From: Pogonophryne albipinna
Lineage: Eukaryota > Chordata > Actinopteri > Perciformes > Artedidraconidae
DNA: 64,000 nucleotides
Reading direction: 5' to 3'
Assembly: GCA_028583405.1 (NCBI GenBank)
Contig: CM053253.1
Location: 11,357,112 to 11,421,111, forward strand
Shown here: positions 24,301 to 35,093 of the stretch, one piece after another
Layout of the letters: each line of letters starts with the position of its first letter
How positions within the stretch are numbered: the first letter of the stretch is position 1
The notes under the pieces: generated by a model
The model's input: only the letters and a program-made list of their open reading frames with translations
Database searches by the model: none
Told to the model about the DNA's origin: nothing
Translations under genes and position numbers: made by a program

Positions 24301-27300
24301 TTTGTATCGCAGCACAACCCCCCTGTTATAACAAATACAGTATTACAGACCTGTCTGTTTGACCTTGTACGTAATGTTTTTTTATCAATTCATCATGCAT
24401 GTGTGTTTGCAAGTTTCTGACAAATTGGACTTTATTGCCATTGTTTTTTTCGCTTTTTTTCCTCTTCCAGTGCCCACCTCAAACCTGTATGCCCAGCTGA
24501 ACGGCCTGCAGCTCTGTGTGGACCCAGCCAGCGTGCTGTGGATCAACCTGTTCTCCAGGGGTCTGCTGCACACCCTGGATCAGGTCAAAGCTTTCTACCA
24601 TTTGCAAGACAGCTGTAGGGCAGAAGAGCATGTAGACGTGCGCTTGGATGCAGCTCAGCTCAAGGTGAATACACACTGCACTGTTGTTTTATATATTGGT
24701 CACTCACTGTGGGGAGGTACCCCTCAACAAAAACAGGGCTATTCTAGCAAAGAAATGCTGGAACGAGCTCCCCATCAATATAAGGACAGCAGAACATTTA
24801 CATATCTTCCGCCACAGAATAAAACCCCAGCTGTTTTGCTACTTTGGCCATAAAACACGAATGCACCTGCACTTACAACGGTTTGGCCTATTTAAAGCTC
24901 AAATACCTGAATGTTTCTTGTTGTTCTGAGATGTATTTTTGGTCATTAATTCCAATTATTTTAAGCTAAATGAAATGTAAAAAAATATATATATTTGTTT
25001 AGCCCTTTTTTGTCTGATGATTAGTTGATTCATTTCAAATAAACTGTACTACCGCCTGTAAATTAAAGTTAGATGTTGTTGTAATCCTTCCTATAGTTAA
25101 TAATCCCCTTGGACTCTTCCATATTGGACCACCCGGAGCGCCCGCAGTCCCTCTCTGTTACCGTCCCCCAGATGGTCCTCAGCAACACCCGCCTCTGCCC
25201 TCACGGCTCCAGAGCGGACCTGAACAGCACCTTTGAGAAGTTCTCCAGCTGCCCTTTCTTCCAGCACACGCCTCCCTGCCCTTACCCCAGGGACCGGAGT
25301 GCCTTCCACCCCCTCCCCTCCACCTTCCTCCAGCACTCTCAAGACACCGAGCCTCAACCTTTTGACAGAAAGCAGCTACGACCCCAAGATGTCTGGTCTC
25401 TCAGTCTGTCCCGTGTGACCCTAGGTTTTGACGGCGCCCGGCGATTCCCCAAAGGCAGAACACAACCTTTTGTTGAACCCTTCGCCGTGTCTGTGTGGAT
25501 GTGTCAGCCCTCTGCCTTCAAAAACGGATTATCGTCGTCCTCCTCCAGCCCCAGCCTAGCCCACCAGCCATCATCAGAGCAGGAAGAGGCTTCACTTGCC
25601 TCTGTGCACTTCCTGGCCCACACCATCACTCCAGTGAAGATGTGGCTCAACCACTACCAGTATGTCGCCCTGCTGAGGATGAAGGACTCCATGGCTCGTT
25701 TGGGGGGGGAGTTAGGCCGGGATCTTCGAGATGTCAAGCAGGCTCAAGGCAAGAAAACAAAACCTGCTACAGTTTGTCTTTCCCTCCTGGTGGACTCAGC
25801 AGAATTGGGTCTCCTGTTGCCACCAGCGTGCACAGAGCCTGAGGAAGAAGTCCCCCACACCCCGGAGACAGACAGCGGCAGCATGACAGACTCTGACATC
25901 TCCCCCACCCATCACTCCGCAGTGCTGGAGGACAGCGGGTTAGAGAACGGCGTCTCCTCCATCAACACCGGCTCTGCGTTCGATCAGGACGAACAAGACG
26001 GGGTGGTGGAAGAGGCGTGTGAGGCCGTAGAGGAGGGGGACGGTTTGACAACAGAGAGGGACATCCACGTCCTCTCACCTGGACACTCCCCCACACTCTC
26101 ACGCGAACCGTCCAACTTCAGCCTGGAGGGAGAGCTGTCGAGCGCCATCACCGTCACCAAGGATGCGACCAAAGACGCCCTGAGTGCCTCTCTGGACCTG
26201 ACCAAAGGTGCCTTTTCAATGACAAAGGACGCCTTCAGCATGCTGAGTCGTGGCACCGGGATGAGTAAATTGTTCAGTCCGCATGCAAAGTAAGTCTCTC
26301 CTGCGGTGCTGTTGGCAACATCATGAGTGTTTGTATTTCTGGAACCCATATTGTGCGCAGCATGCTTTTACTGGCTGCCCCTTAACGAATGTGTGTGTGT
26401 GTGTGTGTTTATAGGGAACTGATCCAGCGCTCAGATGAGTCCTCCCCCTCCCTGGCTGCCAGCCTGCACCGCCAATCCATGAAGCAGTCGCCTTCCCAGC
26501 ATTCCTTTGATAGTGCTATCTTAGATGGCAGCCTGCCTGACGAAAACCTCTCTGTCGACAGCGATTTCAGCGAGAATTTTGTTGTTCTCATGGACTCAGG
26601 TGCTTAAAACACTGCCAGGTTTCCAAAGCAATGTCTCTGAATCTCACAGGTCACATCTATTATAAGCTTGTTATCATGTTTCCAGAGTTTGGGACGGAGT
26701 CCATGCTTCCCAACAACACAGGCAGCCCGGCCCCGGGCACAGAGGGGGGGTCATCAGCCGACCTCAGCAGCTCTCTGTCCCAAAGCATAGAGGACGTATC
26801 TCAGGATATGGTGGGTTACTACGCTTTAATCGCAAAAGTATAATTAATACCTTATAACATACAAACATTGATTTGAAGTATAAATCCAAACTGTTTTTAA
26901 ATGTGACCTCATGTGCTGTTGTTACAGTCCTCAGTGTTGCTGCTGGTGCTGAGTGGAACAGCCTGCACAATGGAAGTAAAGGGAGAAGACCAAGTAGTGG
27001 CTGTCGAGGCCCAGAATCTGGTCCCGGTGCAGATGGGTAATATCAGAGTATCTGACCTGCTGGCTGGCCTCGTTCAAGGTAACTGTGCTGTTTGTTTCCT
27101 AAAAAAAAAAAATTGTCTTTGTTTTGTTTTTATGAAACACTTTTTTAAATTAAACTAATCAGTGGGTTGCTTAAATAGCTCTAGGAAAGCCTATTTTTAG
27201 ATAAGTATTGTAAATCTTTATATATTATCTTATCTCTGATATGAGACTAAATATCGTCTCTGATTTTGAATGTTGTCATTTAGCATAATTGTTGTTTTAC

Positions 27301-29046
27301 TGGTTTTATATGCTGATTTACAAAAAGTGAACTATGTTTCTAAACTTACTAGACTGTTCTGATGGTTCAATTATTGATTTGACCCAAATAGTAAATCTTC
27401 TTGATCAAGATGCAATATGAACATCTGGTAAAGTGTCCTTGTGGTTAACCGTCTCCTTTGTTTCTGCAGCCCCAGTCTTACCACCCCAGGACCGGCCCGG
27501 TGTGAGGGGCTGTCCTGTGGTGTGCCTGCGAGCAGAGATGGGACCCTCTGCAGCCCGACACTCAGGTCAGGCCGAGACTCTGGGCTACATGGAGATGAGA
27601 GTGCAGAACTGCAAGGTGGAGCTGTTATCCTCCACAGTGACTAACATCGGTCCTTTCCTGGAAGACGAGTTCAGCGCTGACAGTCCGCCGATGAAGTTAC
27701 ACATGAGCAACATCACAGTCACTTTGAAGGTTCGTTTGGGTTAATGCAGTTTAAGAATATTACCTATTTGATTATTTCTGATGATTTTAGTCTCAGTATT
27801 TTAAACACATATTAGATGCAAGCAACCTTTTCCCCCCAAAAAAGAAAATACTTTTGACAGTGTTGTTGTATGTGGTTAATCTTCACTTTTTTATTTCTTA
27901 TAGGACGATAGCCCTAAAATCTACCCTACAGCGCCTCAGCCCGTCCCAGCCTCATTCAATGTGGATCAGCTGCTGCTCGAGCGCTGTGAGGACGGCATGA
28001 TGAGGCTCAAAGGTGAGCTTTTTTTTGTCTTCAGCAGCATCATGAACCGTAAAACCACAAACACTCCAGCTCACAACATCTGCTGAAAGAACTTCACAGA
28101 AACATGAACAGAAAGTGATCTTTACCATTTCCTCTCTGCTCGCAGCTGAAGGTTCAGACCCTAAAGCCTCAGCCTGTGTTCCTGTGGCGGCCCCCGACAA
28201 CCCAAACTGTTCCTACTCTGTTCAACAGCAAAGCGAGGTAGGGGAGACCAAGCAGTTTCATATATGTATACATTTACTGTTTATGCTTTGATCTATTGTG
28301 TCTGTAGCTAGTGGTGTAGCCTGGTAAGTTTTTTCCCCTAGCCGGTTAGATAAAAAGTTATACTTTTACCTGCACATTTCATAAACAAATTACCTTACCA
28401 AAAATCAAGCCTCTTAAAAACAATGTTAATGGTGAAATATTGTTTTGTATTTTAATTTATCTATCAAATGTTGCCATCTTTGGTCATTTTGTTTCTACAC
28501 ACTGAAAAACACACTCATAGGAGGTTTAATTGACAATTTGGTCACTATTTCCACCCTCTTGCCCTCATTGGTTGGGTTCAGTTTAGGAAGCTTACAAAGC
28601 AAGACCTCTGTATTTAGTATCAGTTGTTGTTTTATGATACTTTAACAGGGTCAGGTGAAGATATTTAAACCTCATCTGAATTACAGTTTCTACTCATGTT
28701 TAAATCAGCCATAATCATTCTGTCTGTTAAATACATCTGTAATACTGGTGTCCTGTTGCTGGTCAGCTCTAACACAGAGAGGGGTCAGTAAACAGGATAG
28801 TGTAATGTTGCCTTAATTACACCTGTTACTGTCCAGCAGAATCTGATATCGGCCCACTTGGCAAGCAGTATGTTGCCAAAATGTTCATGTGTTGTAGTTG
28901 AAACTAACTGATCCAATGATCTGTTACAGAGACAAACTCTGGAGTGCCAGCTCTCCGAGGCCCAGGCCGCTCTCACACAGGCCCTCAGCGAGAGAGAAAA
29001 ACTCCTTCTGGAAGTCAGGAAGCATGACCCCGCGTTTACTTTTTGA
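9336..29046 (+). CDS. bltp3a: BLTP3A (UHRF1BP1), bridge-like lipid transfer protein 3A
   Basis: Twenty-one coding exons join in phase (3990 nt, 1329 residues; human about 1440): 9336-9379, 13227-13389, 17233-17271, 18546-18637, 18732-18921, 19296-19436, 19532-19702, 20565-20745, 20826-20912, 21786-21956, 22605-22747, 24065-24206, 24471-24664, 25097-26289, 26415-26599, 26686-26810, 26928-27078, 27470-27729, 27904-28012, 28146-28237, 28930-29046. The N-terminus MAGLIKKQILKHLSRFTKNL and following residues (to about 110) are the chorein-N start of an RBG hydrophobic groove, which in this family carries lipids between membranes. The middle is conserved in blocks. A serine/acid-rich part (about 830-1080) includes a helical segment rich in TKD/TKG (about 936-975) and an LIR-like ENFVVL (1037-1042). 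The C-terminus (about 1285-1320) is a short coiled coil. Intron 11 is GC-AG. The paralogue BLTP3B is less likely because of the synteny. Exon borders are by eye. Confidence 0.93.
9380..13226 (+). other. bltp3a: bltp3a intron 1
   Basis: Bounded by CG|GTAAGT and TTAG|GTTC. The hAT-like element at 9781-11232 fills over a third of it. Nothing recognisable is seen in 9380-9772 or 11241-13226; the small open frames at 11917-12520 have no family features. Confidence 0.75.
9781..11232. mobile_element. Non-autonomous hAT-type element, 1.45 kb
   Basis: Termini are TAGGGGTGGGCGATAT at the left and its inverse ATATCGCCCACCCCTA at the right. Perfect 8-bp direct repeats GTCCAGGG flank it (9773-9780 and 11233-11240), which fits hAT. 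The ends are rich in ATCACGATAT repeats. The interior (about 10310-10720) is GC-richer and may hold a second nested sequence. No transposase frame is seen. The perfect target duplication suggests a fairly recent insertion. Confidence 0.8.
13690..14120 (+). mobile_element. L2-type LINE fragment, reverse transcriptase C-terminal part (5' half)
   Basis: One frame reads NLGVVMDSDLNYNSHI, then RLDYCNSVFTGL, IQNAAARVLTNT and LHWLPVDQRIDFKILLLVFK. These are the hallmark C-terminal blocks of L2/CR1-clade LINE reverse transcriptase proteins. The element is strongly 5'-truncated: no endonuclease or catalytic core is present. The frame stays open until LLHNYT at 14120, where the Tc1-derived element is inserted. 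Confidence 0.8.
14123..14958. mobile_element. Palindromic Tc1-derived MITE with transposase scrap in its loop
   Basis: The outer ends are CACTGAACAAAAATATAAAC and its exact inverse, flanked by TA on both sides (14121-14122, 14959-14960), as for Tc1/mariner. Two arms of about 380-400 bp are almost perfect inverse copies, leaving a 56-bp loop at 14504-14559. The arms hold the cleavage-family sequence CTGTGAGGTGG and G-rich GGGGGGGTC blocks. They also contain telomere-like TTAGGG units (14460-14483 and the mirrored array at about 14580-14620). Read on the minus strand, the loop encodes GGGVMVWAGVCYGRRTQ, a Tc1 transposase segment. This indicates origin from internal deletion and inversion of a full Tc1 element. 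Confidence 0.85.
14961..15390 (+). mobile_element. L2-type LINE fragment, C-terminal end and 3' tail (3' half)
   Basis: Continues the LINE interrupted at 14120. After the TA duplication the frame gives PSRSLRSSGSGLLSVPR, then AFSYYAPTIWNKLPES and FKSRLKTYLFAAAFN before a stop at about 15160. The 3' tail holds GTAAAGCACTTGTCGCG and GGGGCTATATAAATAAAATT, then TTGCC repeats (about 15370-15385), the usual L2-type simple-repeat end. Confidence 0.8.
16025..16058. repeat. Perfect 12-bp hairpin in bltp3a intron 2
   Basis: GAGTTTTTACCC, then a 10-nt loop, then GGGTAAAAACTC. It may be the remnant of a small transposon or a chance hairpin; no downstream U-tract or family match supports an RNA gene. Confidence 0.5.
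17449..17600. repeat. Degraded dispersed repeat
   Basis: The stretch with TTATATCGAAATCGCAATAT and CTGAATAAAATATAGTG resembles, in looser form and opposite orientation, the repeat at 37922-38169. It appears to be an old interspersed element without coding content. Confidence 0.4.
17615..18362. repeat. 33-bp minisatellite, about 22 units, in bltp3a intron 3
   Basis: The unit is GTGTCCGTAGTTAACAATGC followed by TATTTGCGCCCGG or a variant; 22 GTGTCCG cores can be counted. Units vary at a few fixed sites (GCTATTT, GCTGTATAC or GATATTT; CACCC or CGCCC). Two units carry an extra GACCG and are 38 bp (cores at 17663 and 17866). Because 33 is a multiple of three, the array translates as an 11-residue repeat (VSVVNNAVYTR type) on the plus strand from 17904, and stays open on the minus strand too. 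This is a by-product of the repeat, not evidence of a gene. It lies in an intron of 1.27 kb. Confidence 0.95.
22748..24064 (+). other. bltp3a: GC-AG intron of bltp3a (intron 11)
   Basis: Exon 11 ends ATTCACCAG and the intron starts GCAAGC; it ends ACATTCAG before GTGTCTACA. Phase 0 is kept, and the junction reads VDDVDIHQVSTRG, where the human family has a similar IYQVST junction. The CAG|GCAAG context matches the strong consensus of GC donors. No usable GT donor that keeps frame is seen within the neighbouring bases. Confidence 0.8.
24700..24850 (+). pseudogene. Degraded L2-like LINE fragment in bltp3a intron 13
   Basis: A plus-strand frame gives NRAILAKKCWNELPINIR and then FRHRIKPQLF. This resembles the C-terminal LWNSLP...FKSRLKTHLF motif of L2-type LINE proteins. 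It is short, without a recognised tail, and old. Confidence 0.5.
26390..26408 (+). repeat. bltp3a: TG microsatellite abutting a splice acceptor
   Basis: About nine TG units, followed by only TTATAG before exon 15 at 26415. The acceptor therefore has a very short pyrimidine tract. UG repeats at acceptors are known binding sites for TDP-43/CELF-type splicing factors in vertebrates (family knowledge); regulation here is inferred. Confidence 0.85.
27215..27420. repeat. Internal fragment of an ATATCG-rich dispersed repeat
   Basis: The sequence around GATATGAGACTAAATATCG to TTACTAGACTGTTCTGATGG resembles the internal part of the element at 49236-49574. Both ends are missing. Confidence 0.4.
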
Positions 29047-32000
29047 GCCTCTCTTCTGTCTGTCTGTCGCCTCTGAGCCAACTGCATCACTGCTCCTGCT
29101 GAGGAACAGTGATGGGATGCATCGGGCTGAATGTCAGGAACCAGCAAGACTAATTTAAATCTGGATGTTGGACATGTTTGAAAAGAAGGTGAAGCCAAGT
29201 TGTGGCTTTGGATCACTTCCAGAGGTTAACAAAAGAGCCTGTATGACAAATACTAAAAGGACAACTTAGTGAGCTTACTTATAGGTATATTATACCTATA
29301 GGCTATTTTTTAATATGGCAGTTTAAATGAACCTTACTGCTGTACTGAAGACAAATGATCCTGGTTATCTCTCATCCCAGTCAGTGTGGATAGTAAAGTC
29401 ATTGTGTGGTTTCGGTGTTTGTCACACAGCATGCAAGGGTAAATATAACCAAGCTTTAATTATCTCCGGTTAAGTATTTGTGTTTTGGAAATATTAAGTT
29501 GTTCACATGCCAAAACCTCCTCCTCTTCACATGCACTGACACTGCCAGACAGCTGCTAGTCCATGAGTCGCTCCCATTTACAAAACACAACTTAATGTCA
29601 AGCATGCTTTGTGAACCGTGCTAATTTACACAGCACATTTACACATAAACTGTCATAAAGCTCAATAGACTTAGTCAAGTAGATTACCTCCGTTAGATGT
29701 GAGTTCCTTTTCATTTAAAAGTATTATGACGATAGTATCAACTGTTGTACATGTGTTGTGATAGATAGGTAGGGAAAACAATGCACTTTTTTAAGGAAGC
29801 AGAACAACACTGCTTTCACTGACACAGAAATGCATCTCTTTCCACCTCGGTTGCTTTTTATAACCACCAAGGTGGCATGGTAACAGGCTCTTATGAAGTT
29901 CCACTGTCCTTAATAAGCAGGTTGAACCATTCCCCAGTGTTAGTTTTCTTTGAGTTGTGTTTCTTTTGTATTGTGAAGCCTCTGAGCTCTCAGGGCGCAC
30001 AGTAGCTCCAGTACTGTAACAGGGTTAGTCTTTTTACTCCAACACTCTGGTTTAACTAGGTTATGTATTATAACTACATCTACCAGAGTTATAATACTGA
30101 ACTACTTATTTTGTAGCTTGCTAGGAAACAACTGCTAGTGTTTTCACCTCTGTGCACATTTGTCATAGTATAGTGGTCATTAACTAATATGTGTATATTT
30201 ATTTAGATTTCTCAACAAGTGCTTTTTTGTTACACCAGAGTTACTTTACAGTGTATTGAAGCCATATCAATCTAAGAAAATTAAGTTTGAATAGAAAACG
30301 TTGGTACTAATAATGTATACGTTATGTGAATGACCAAATTCACTACAGGACATATTCTGCAGGATTGTATCAGGCCAGTCATCAAATGTTCAAACTTCTT
30401 TTCTATGCATAAAATCTGTTATATGCATGGATTCAAACCTTGATGAATTTGTTCATCAAAAAGACTCCACAGTACGATATTCAGTACGAATGCTTTCATG
30501 AAAGAAACCTGTCGGCTACAGTTTCTGTTCAAGTGTTCTATCAGTGGTTTAGCATTTTGCCTGTGGAGTTATAATTATCTTTTATGGTTGCATAGCTGTT
30601 AGTCATCTTTCACCATTTCCCACTGTGTGCTCGGGAGACCTCTGGTGGCTGAACTGGCCTGAGCATTCCCCATGAAAAACACTTTCCTTTCTTAAACATC
30701 AGAGTTGCCTTGCAAGCTATGAATGACAGATGTGCATTTTTACAGAGGAATGTAAAATATTTAAGCAATAGGAAGTCAGCTTTGGTTCAACCAAAAAAAA
30801 AACATGACAGGAAACAAACTACACGTCTTATGTGGCATTCTTCACTTAAAAATAAATGATGTACTTACTGTCTGCCAGGTTTAAACTGCATGAGCACTCA
30901 TCCCATTTTAACTATCAGTGTAAGAAAGCAGAGATACTGCTGTTTATCCTCAGAATAACTTTAGTTGTGATCTTCTCAACTTTTGATGTTTTTGTTTTTG
31001 CATGGCCTTAGAAGACAAAGATACTGTGGTATGACGTTGAACCCGGGCTGGATGTAACGTGTAGCTTTAAGGTTAATCCAGTCTCCTCTGTCAGGCTCTC
31101 CGTTGAGAAGCATCTCTTCTCCACTGACAAACTGGTGCTCTGATTCCATCTGCTCATAACCATGCAAAAAGGAGAAGGACAAAAAGTGAAGCAGTCACTT
31201 CAACCAAGCAAAATGTTGTCAGTGAGGGAAAATGCATGTACTGGGGTGATGTTGCATAGTTTATGCATTGTGAGTTACTTGCACTTGTGTGATAAATTCA
31301 CTGGAAATTGCACTTGTTTTGATGTATATCAGTATTTCTGTCGGTTGTGTAGTTACATTAATTTTGTATTTTCTTTATCACTTAATTGAGACTAATATAA
31401 GATTGGTTCTGTGAACCAAAGCTAGTATGTGGAAAATATTTTGAAAGTGTAAGAATAAATGATTAATTTCTGAACACTTTTCAATTGTGCCTTTTAAGTT
31501 TTAAGAGAACACTCATGTTTCCATGTAAAGAATATCTGTTTTCACTTTTGCGTCATCATAAAATATGTACCAACTTGTACGTCCAAAATCTTACTATCTC
31601 TATAGTTTCGACTAACTTAAAAATAAGTTTAGATATTTCCAAATAAAACTGGAAGCATTGTTTTTTCAGTATTGTGAGACCAACTAAATACATTCTGAGA
31701 TTCACTGAATGATGGCAGTCAACTAACAAAACCTTTATTTTCAAATGTCAATTAAAAAAAGCTAAATAAATACCAAATGTGTCAAAGAAAAATACACATT
31801 TTTGAAGTTCCAACTAAACATTTATTTGTGAAACTAAGGAAATTCACTGTTGGCAACACAACTTTCTCACGAGAAAACCTTTCTCCAAAGATCCCTAGTT
31901 ATTAAAATAATGAGGCAAAAAACCAAACTGTATAAAACACACTGTATTAACAACCATAAACATGAATATAATGTCACACTCGTTGCACTGTTTTGTATGA

Positions 32001-32211
32001 TGTGTCAAGCAGAGGTGAATAGACAAGTAATTTGTATTGACCATTCTTTAACACTATTGTGTGTCACTGGTTTTAACTCTGGATAGCTAGAAATGCTCAG
32101 TGTCTATTTGGCTGCAGTATGCCTACAGCTTTATGACAAGTCTTTCAGAAGCTATGGCACAACTTTTTTAACTCGCACGCATGCTCCCCATACATTGAAA
32201 GCAATGACGCT
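29047..32211. other. Convergent 3' regions of bltp3a (+) and taf11 (-)
   Basis: No coding exon is recognised in these 3.2 kb. Plus-strand AATAAA signals at 30851 and 31454 could end bltp3a transcripts, giving a long AU-rich 3' UTR. Minus-strand signals (TTTATT on plus) at 31734-31739 and 31821-31826 could end taf11. If these are used, the two 3' ends come within about 300 bp of each other. The small frame at 30976-31182 has no family features. Confidence 0.5.
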
Positions 32212-33231
32212 TCAGTTGAAGGTAATTTTTTTGAACTTGGTGTTGGGAATCTGATCTCGAGTCTTTAGCCTCCTCACGGCTTCTCTCATGTGTTTGGGCT
32301 GAAGCGGTGGTGTTTCTCCCCACTTCTCACAAACGTCCAATGCTGTGAGGACAACAGATAAACGGTTTAACTACATAATAGTTCAATTTAAACTGCAAAG
32401 AAATACAAATAAGAGACATTTATTGACGTCTTTCAGCCAATTTGCTATGTACTTTTTGAAGTCCATCACTCACCTTCTTCAACAATTTCTCCAGCAAAAA
32501 CCTTGGAAATACCAGACATGGCAATCACCACATTCTGGGACACTGATGATCCTGTTATGGACTGGATCAGCTAGAAATTTAAAATAAAACATTAAGCCAT
32601 TTATGAACTAAATTCAGGGATTTAAAAAAAAAAAAGGTCAGTGTTTATAAATACCCTCTTAATAGCCGCCTTAGGGAAGGCAGAGCGTCTGTACATCTCA
32701 TAGCGATTCAGCTGCTCTTCAGAAAAGGATGACACTAAAACTCTGTAAGACAAGAAGAACAGGGGGAATGCGGTGGGGTGAACTGGTATGTGACAATGTG
32801 TTATTTATTTTTATCAGAATGATCCGTTAGAAATCCCAGCCTTACTGCATCTTTTGTATTTCATCCTCATCAACCTTTTGGCACTTTTTTTTCTTCTCTG
32901 GTTCCACCTTCAGTCTTTTGGAGGAAGGTTCGCCAGAGGTTCCTTCTTCCTCATCTTCCCCAGCTGCCATTTCCTACACAGTGAAAGACAGTATGGTTAG
33001 AGCCACTTAAAAAAATGAGACGCTACTTTGTGAAAGTGAACATTGACTTGTATCACTTACGGATTTAACATCCTGGTTGGACTGATCTTGCGAAGATGAG
33101 TCTTTGTTTTCATCTGCAGCTTTCGATGTGGAAGGTCCATCCTCAGTTTCATCTGATTTATCATGCTCCTCCTCACAAGAAGTTATTCTCTCAGATAAAG
33201 CCTCAGGTTTGATCCGTGCAGGGTCGGCCAT
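32212..33231 (-). CDS. taf11: TAF11, TFIID subunit 11
   Basis: Five coding exons with GT-AG borders and matching phase: 33061-33231, 32846-32973, 32655-32742, 32474-32570 and 32212-32342. They total 615 nt, 204 residues (human 211). The first about 85 residues are acidic and serine-rich, as in other animals. From [20 protein letters not shown] onward the sequence is nearly identical to human TAF11 and forms the histone fold (about 105-195), which pairs with TAF13 in the TFIID lobe that contacts TBP and TFIIA. It acts in the nucleus in RNA polymerase II pre-initiation. The start chosen is ATG at 33231 ([10 protein letters not shown]); an upstream in-frame GTG/ATC is not a likely start. An acceptor 33 nt upstream and a donor at about 33887 suggest a non-coding first exon. 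Confidence 0.95.
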
Positions 33232-35093
33232 GATCACACCTTACACTGGTTGACAACTTCAGATTCTGTAAAGTAAATAAGGGAGTATATTTGGTGGAAT
33301 ATAAGTATGTATTGTTTACAGCGACTATAAAAACATACAATGTTATTATATAATGTGATGCATACTGTATATGTAACTACTCAACGGTATATTAACTAGT
33401 TAAAATGAGCAGAACCTTGAACATCTACAGCAGTATAATTAAACATTTCACATTAATGTACTAGTATCATTCATCTAAAAACATCATATACAGTGTAAAT
33501 TGTAAAGCAATGACAGGGACCATTTCACTGCACTGTCACTTAAGTAATGTATGTCATTTAGCTGATTATATTGTATAATAGTTTAAAATTGTGATTTAAA
33601 AGGCAGTTATTTTACTTATAGAGGAGCATTCACACAGTCTTAATAGTACTTATATACTCTTTGCACCTCTGTTTATTAGTTGGTTGCCAGTGTGGCTAAA
33701 GCTAGATAGCAATCGTTTTGGTTTCTATTGCGACTCATCTGAAGTATTGAGCAAGTGCTGCCGCTGGATTAAACACAGTTTTCACGATAACTCAACTGAG
33801 AAGCCTAAATAAAGAGTATACAGGTATGGTTTAACGAATAAATGTGTGTAAAATAAGGATGAAAACACGAATACAACATGCACCTACCCTCTGTGCAGCT
33901 AGGCGTCAACAAAACAGCACCAAGATAACGGTGGAGCAAAGTTAAGCTAACGTTAGCTTAGCAGCTAACACACAGCAAATTCATTACTGTAGTCACAATT
34001 AATTACATTTAAGCAAATCCAGAGCAATGATGGCATCAGGATGCTAGTTTTCTCGGCGGTAGAAAATATAGTTGTGTTGATAGCATTGCACCGGGTTTCC
34101 GTTTCCGGTTTTGAATGAACTTTAAAGACACCGGTAGCTGTACATAAAAACACTGAGCTAAAATGTCAAACATGCGATGTTTGTTATGTATTTTATTGCC
34201 GTAGCTGTTAAGATTTTTTATTGAGTTAAATGATTTGACAAACAATTTTACAACAGCCAGTTAAATCTTATACAGCAATGTTGTCTGTGTGTTTGCTGTC
34301 ACCTGTTATGTCCCTGTTTACACCTTAAACATACTATGGTTCCCACCATGAGGGAATTTTACACGGGTTTTATTTCAAGCAAAACTTCTACCTATTGAGA
34401 TTCTCATCAGGTTCACAGTAGTTACATCTGGGATACTATATAATTTAAGAGGAATACAATTTATAATTGATGTAGACAATTTACAATAGGCTACATGAGA
34501 GTGACTATTTGTAAATAATGAAAAGGATTGGTTTGGAAATTTGCTCTACACTCTAGATGCGACAGTAGAACAGATATCTCAAACACTGGATGGATATTAT
34601 CCCTGTGTATGAGCACTAGGGGCGCCATCTTGCTTTAGCCCATCCACCTTCACTATCAATTAGCTAGGGCGGGGGGTGCTAGGAGTTGCATGCCCGTTTG
34701 TGTGTGTGTGTGTGTGTGTGTACGTGTGTGTGTGTGTGTACGTGTGTGTGTGTGTGTGTGTGAGAAGCATTTCGGATTGGAGATGCAGAAAGAAAGGGCA
34801 GTTTCAAGGAAGTGACGGACGAGGCTCAGGGGACTGGTCAAAGGAAGTTTGCTTGATGGTGGTACCGTGCTGCTGAACGAAACTTTCCCCCCTTGAGCAG
34901 CAGCGGCACCGTGGATCGGGACGGACGGATCCAGCGGCGGAGGGAGCTTTTGTTTCCTCGCCACACGAGTAGCACTGAGGAATAACTTGAGATCGGGAGA
35001 AGACTGGGATCGCAGAAGAATTTTACTCCGGCAACCAAGCCCCCCTTTTTCTTCTCTTCCCCGCGCCTCCTCTGATTTTTTCTGGGATCCGCG
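33232..35093. promoter_or_regulatory. Divergent taf11 / anks1a promoter region
   Basis: On the minus strand an acceptor (TTTACAG) near 33266 and a donor (CAGAGG|GTAGGTG) near 33887 indicate a 5' untranslated taf11 exon ending at 33888. Its start is probably within 33890-34000. The anks1a 5' UTR is GC-rich and occupies roughly 34770-35093. A GT microsatellite lies between. The stretch 34140-34620 is AT-rich with nothing recognised. No TATA box could be assigned with confidence. Confidence 0.5.
34697..34762 (+). repeat. GT microsatellite upstream of anks1a
   Basis: About 33 dinucleotides of GT, broken twice by TACG. It lies some 330 bp upstream of the anks1a start codon, possibly inside its promoter or 5' UTR. 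Confidence 0.95.

Larger units (their letters stand above)
18638..28929 (+). other. bltp3a: bltp3a introns 4 to 20
   Basis: Seventeen introns of about 80-1320 nt. All have GT-AG ends except intron 11 (22748-24064), which is GC-AG. Introns over 300 nt are 18922-19295, 19703-20564, 20913-21785, 21957-22604, 22748-24064, 24665-25096, 27079-27469 and 28238-28929. Apart from an L2-like scrap at 24700-24850, a repeat fragment at 27215-27420 and the TG repeat at 26390, nothing recognisable is seen in them. Confidence 0.7.

Noticed and set aside
24359..24470. Upstream start of the frame covering bltp3a exon 13
   Set aside because: It is intronic; the pyrimidine-rich acceptor CTTCCAG at 24470 defines the exon.
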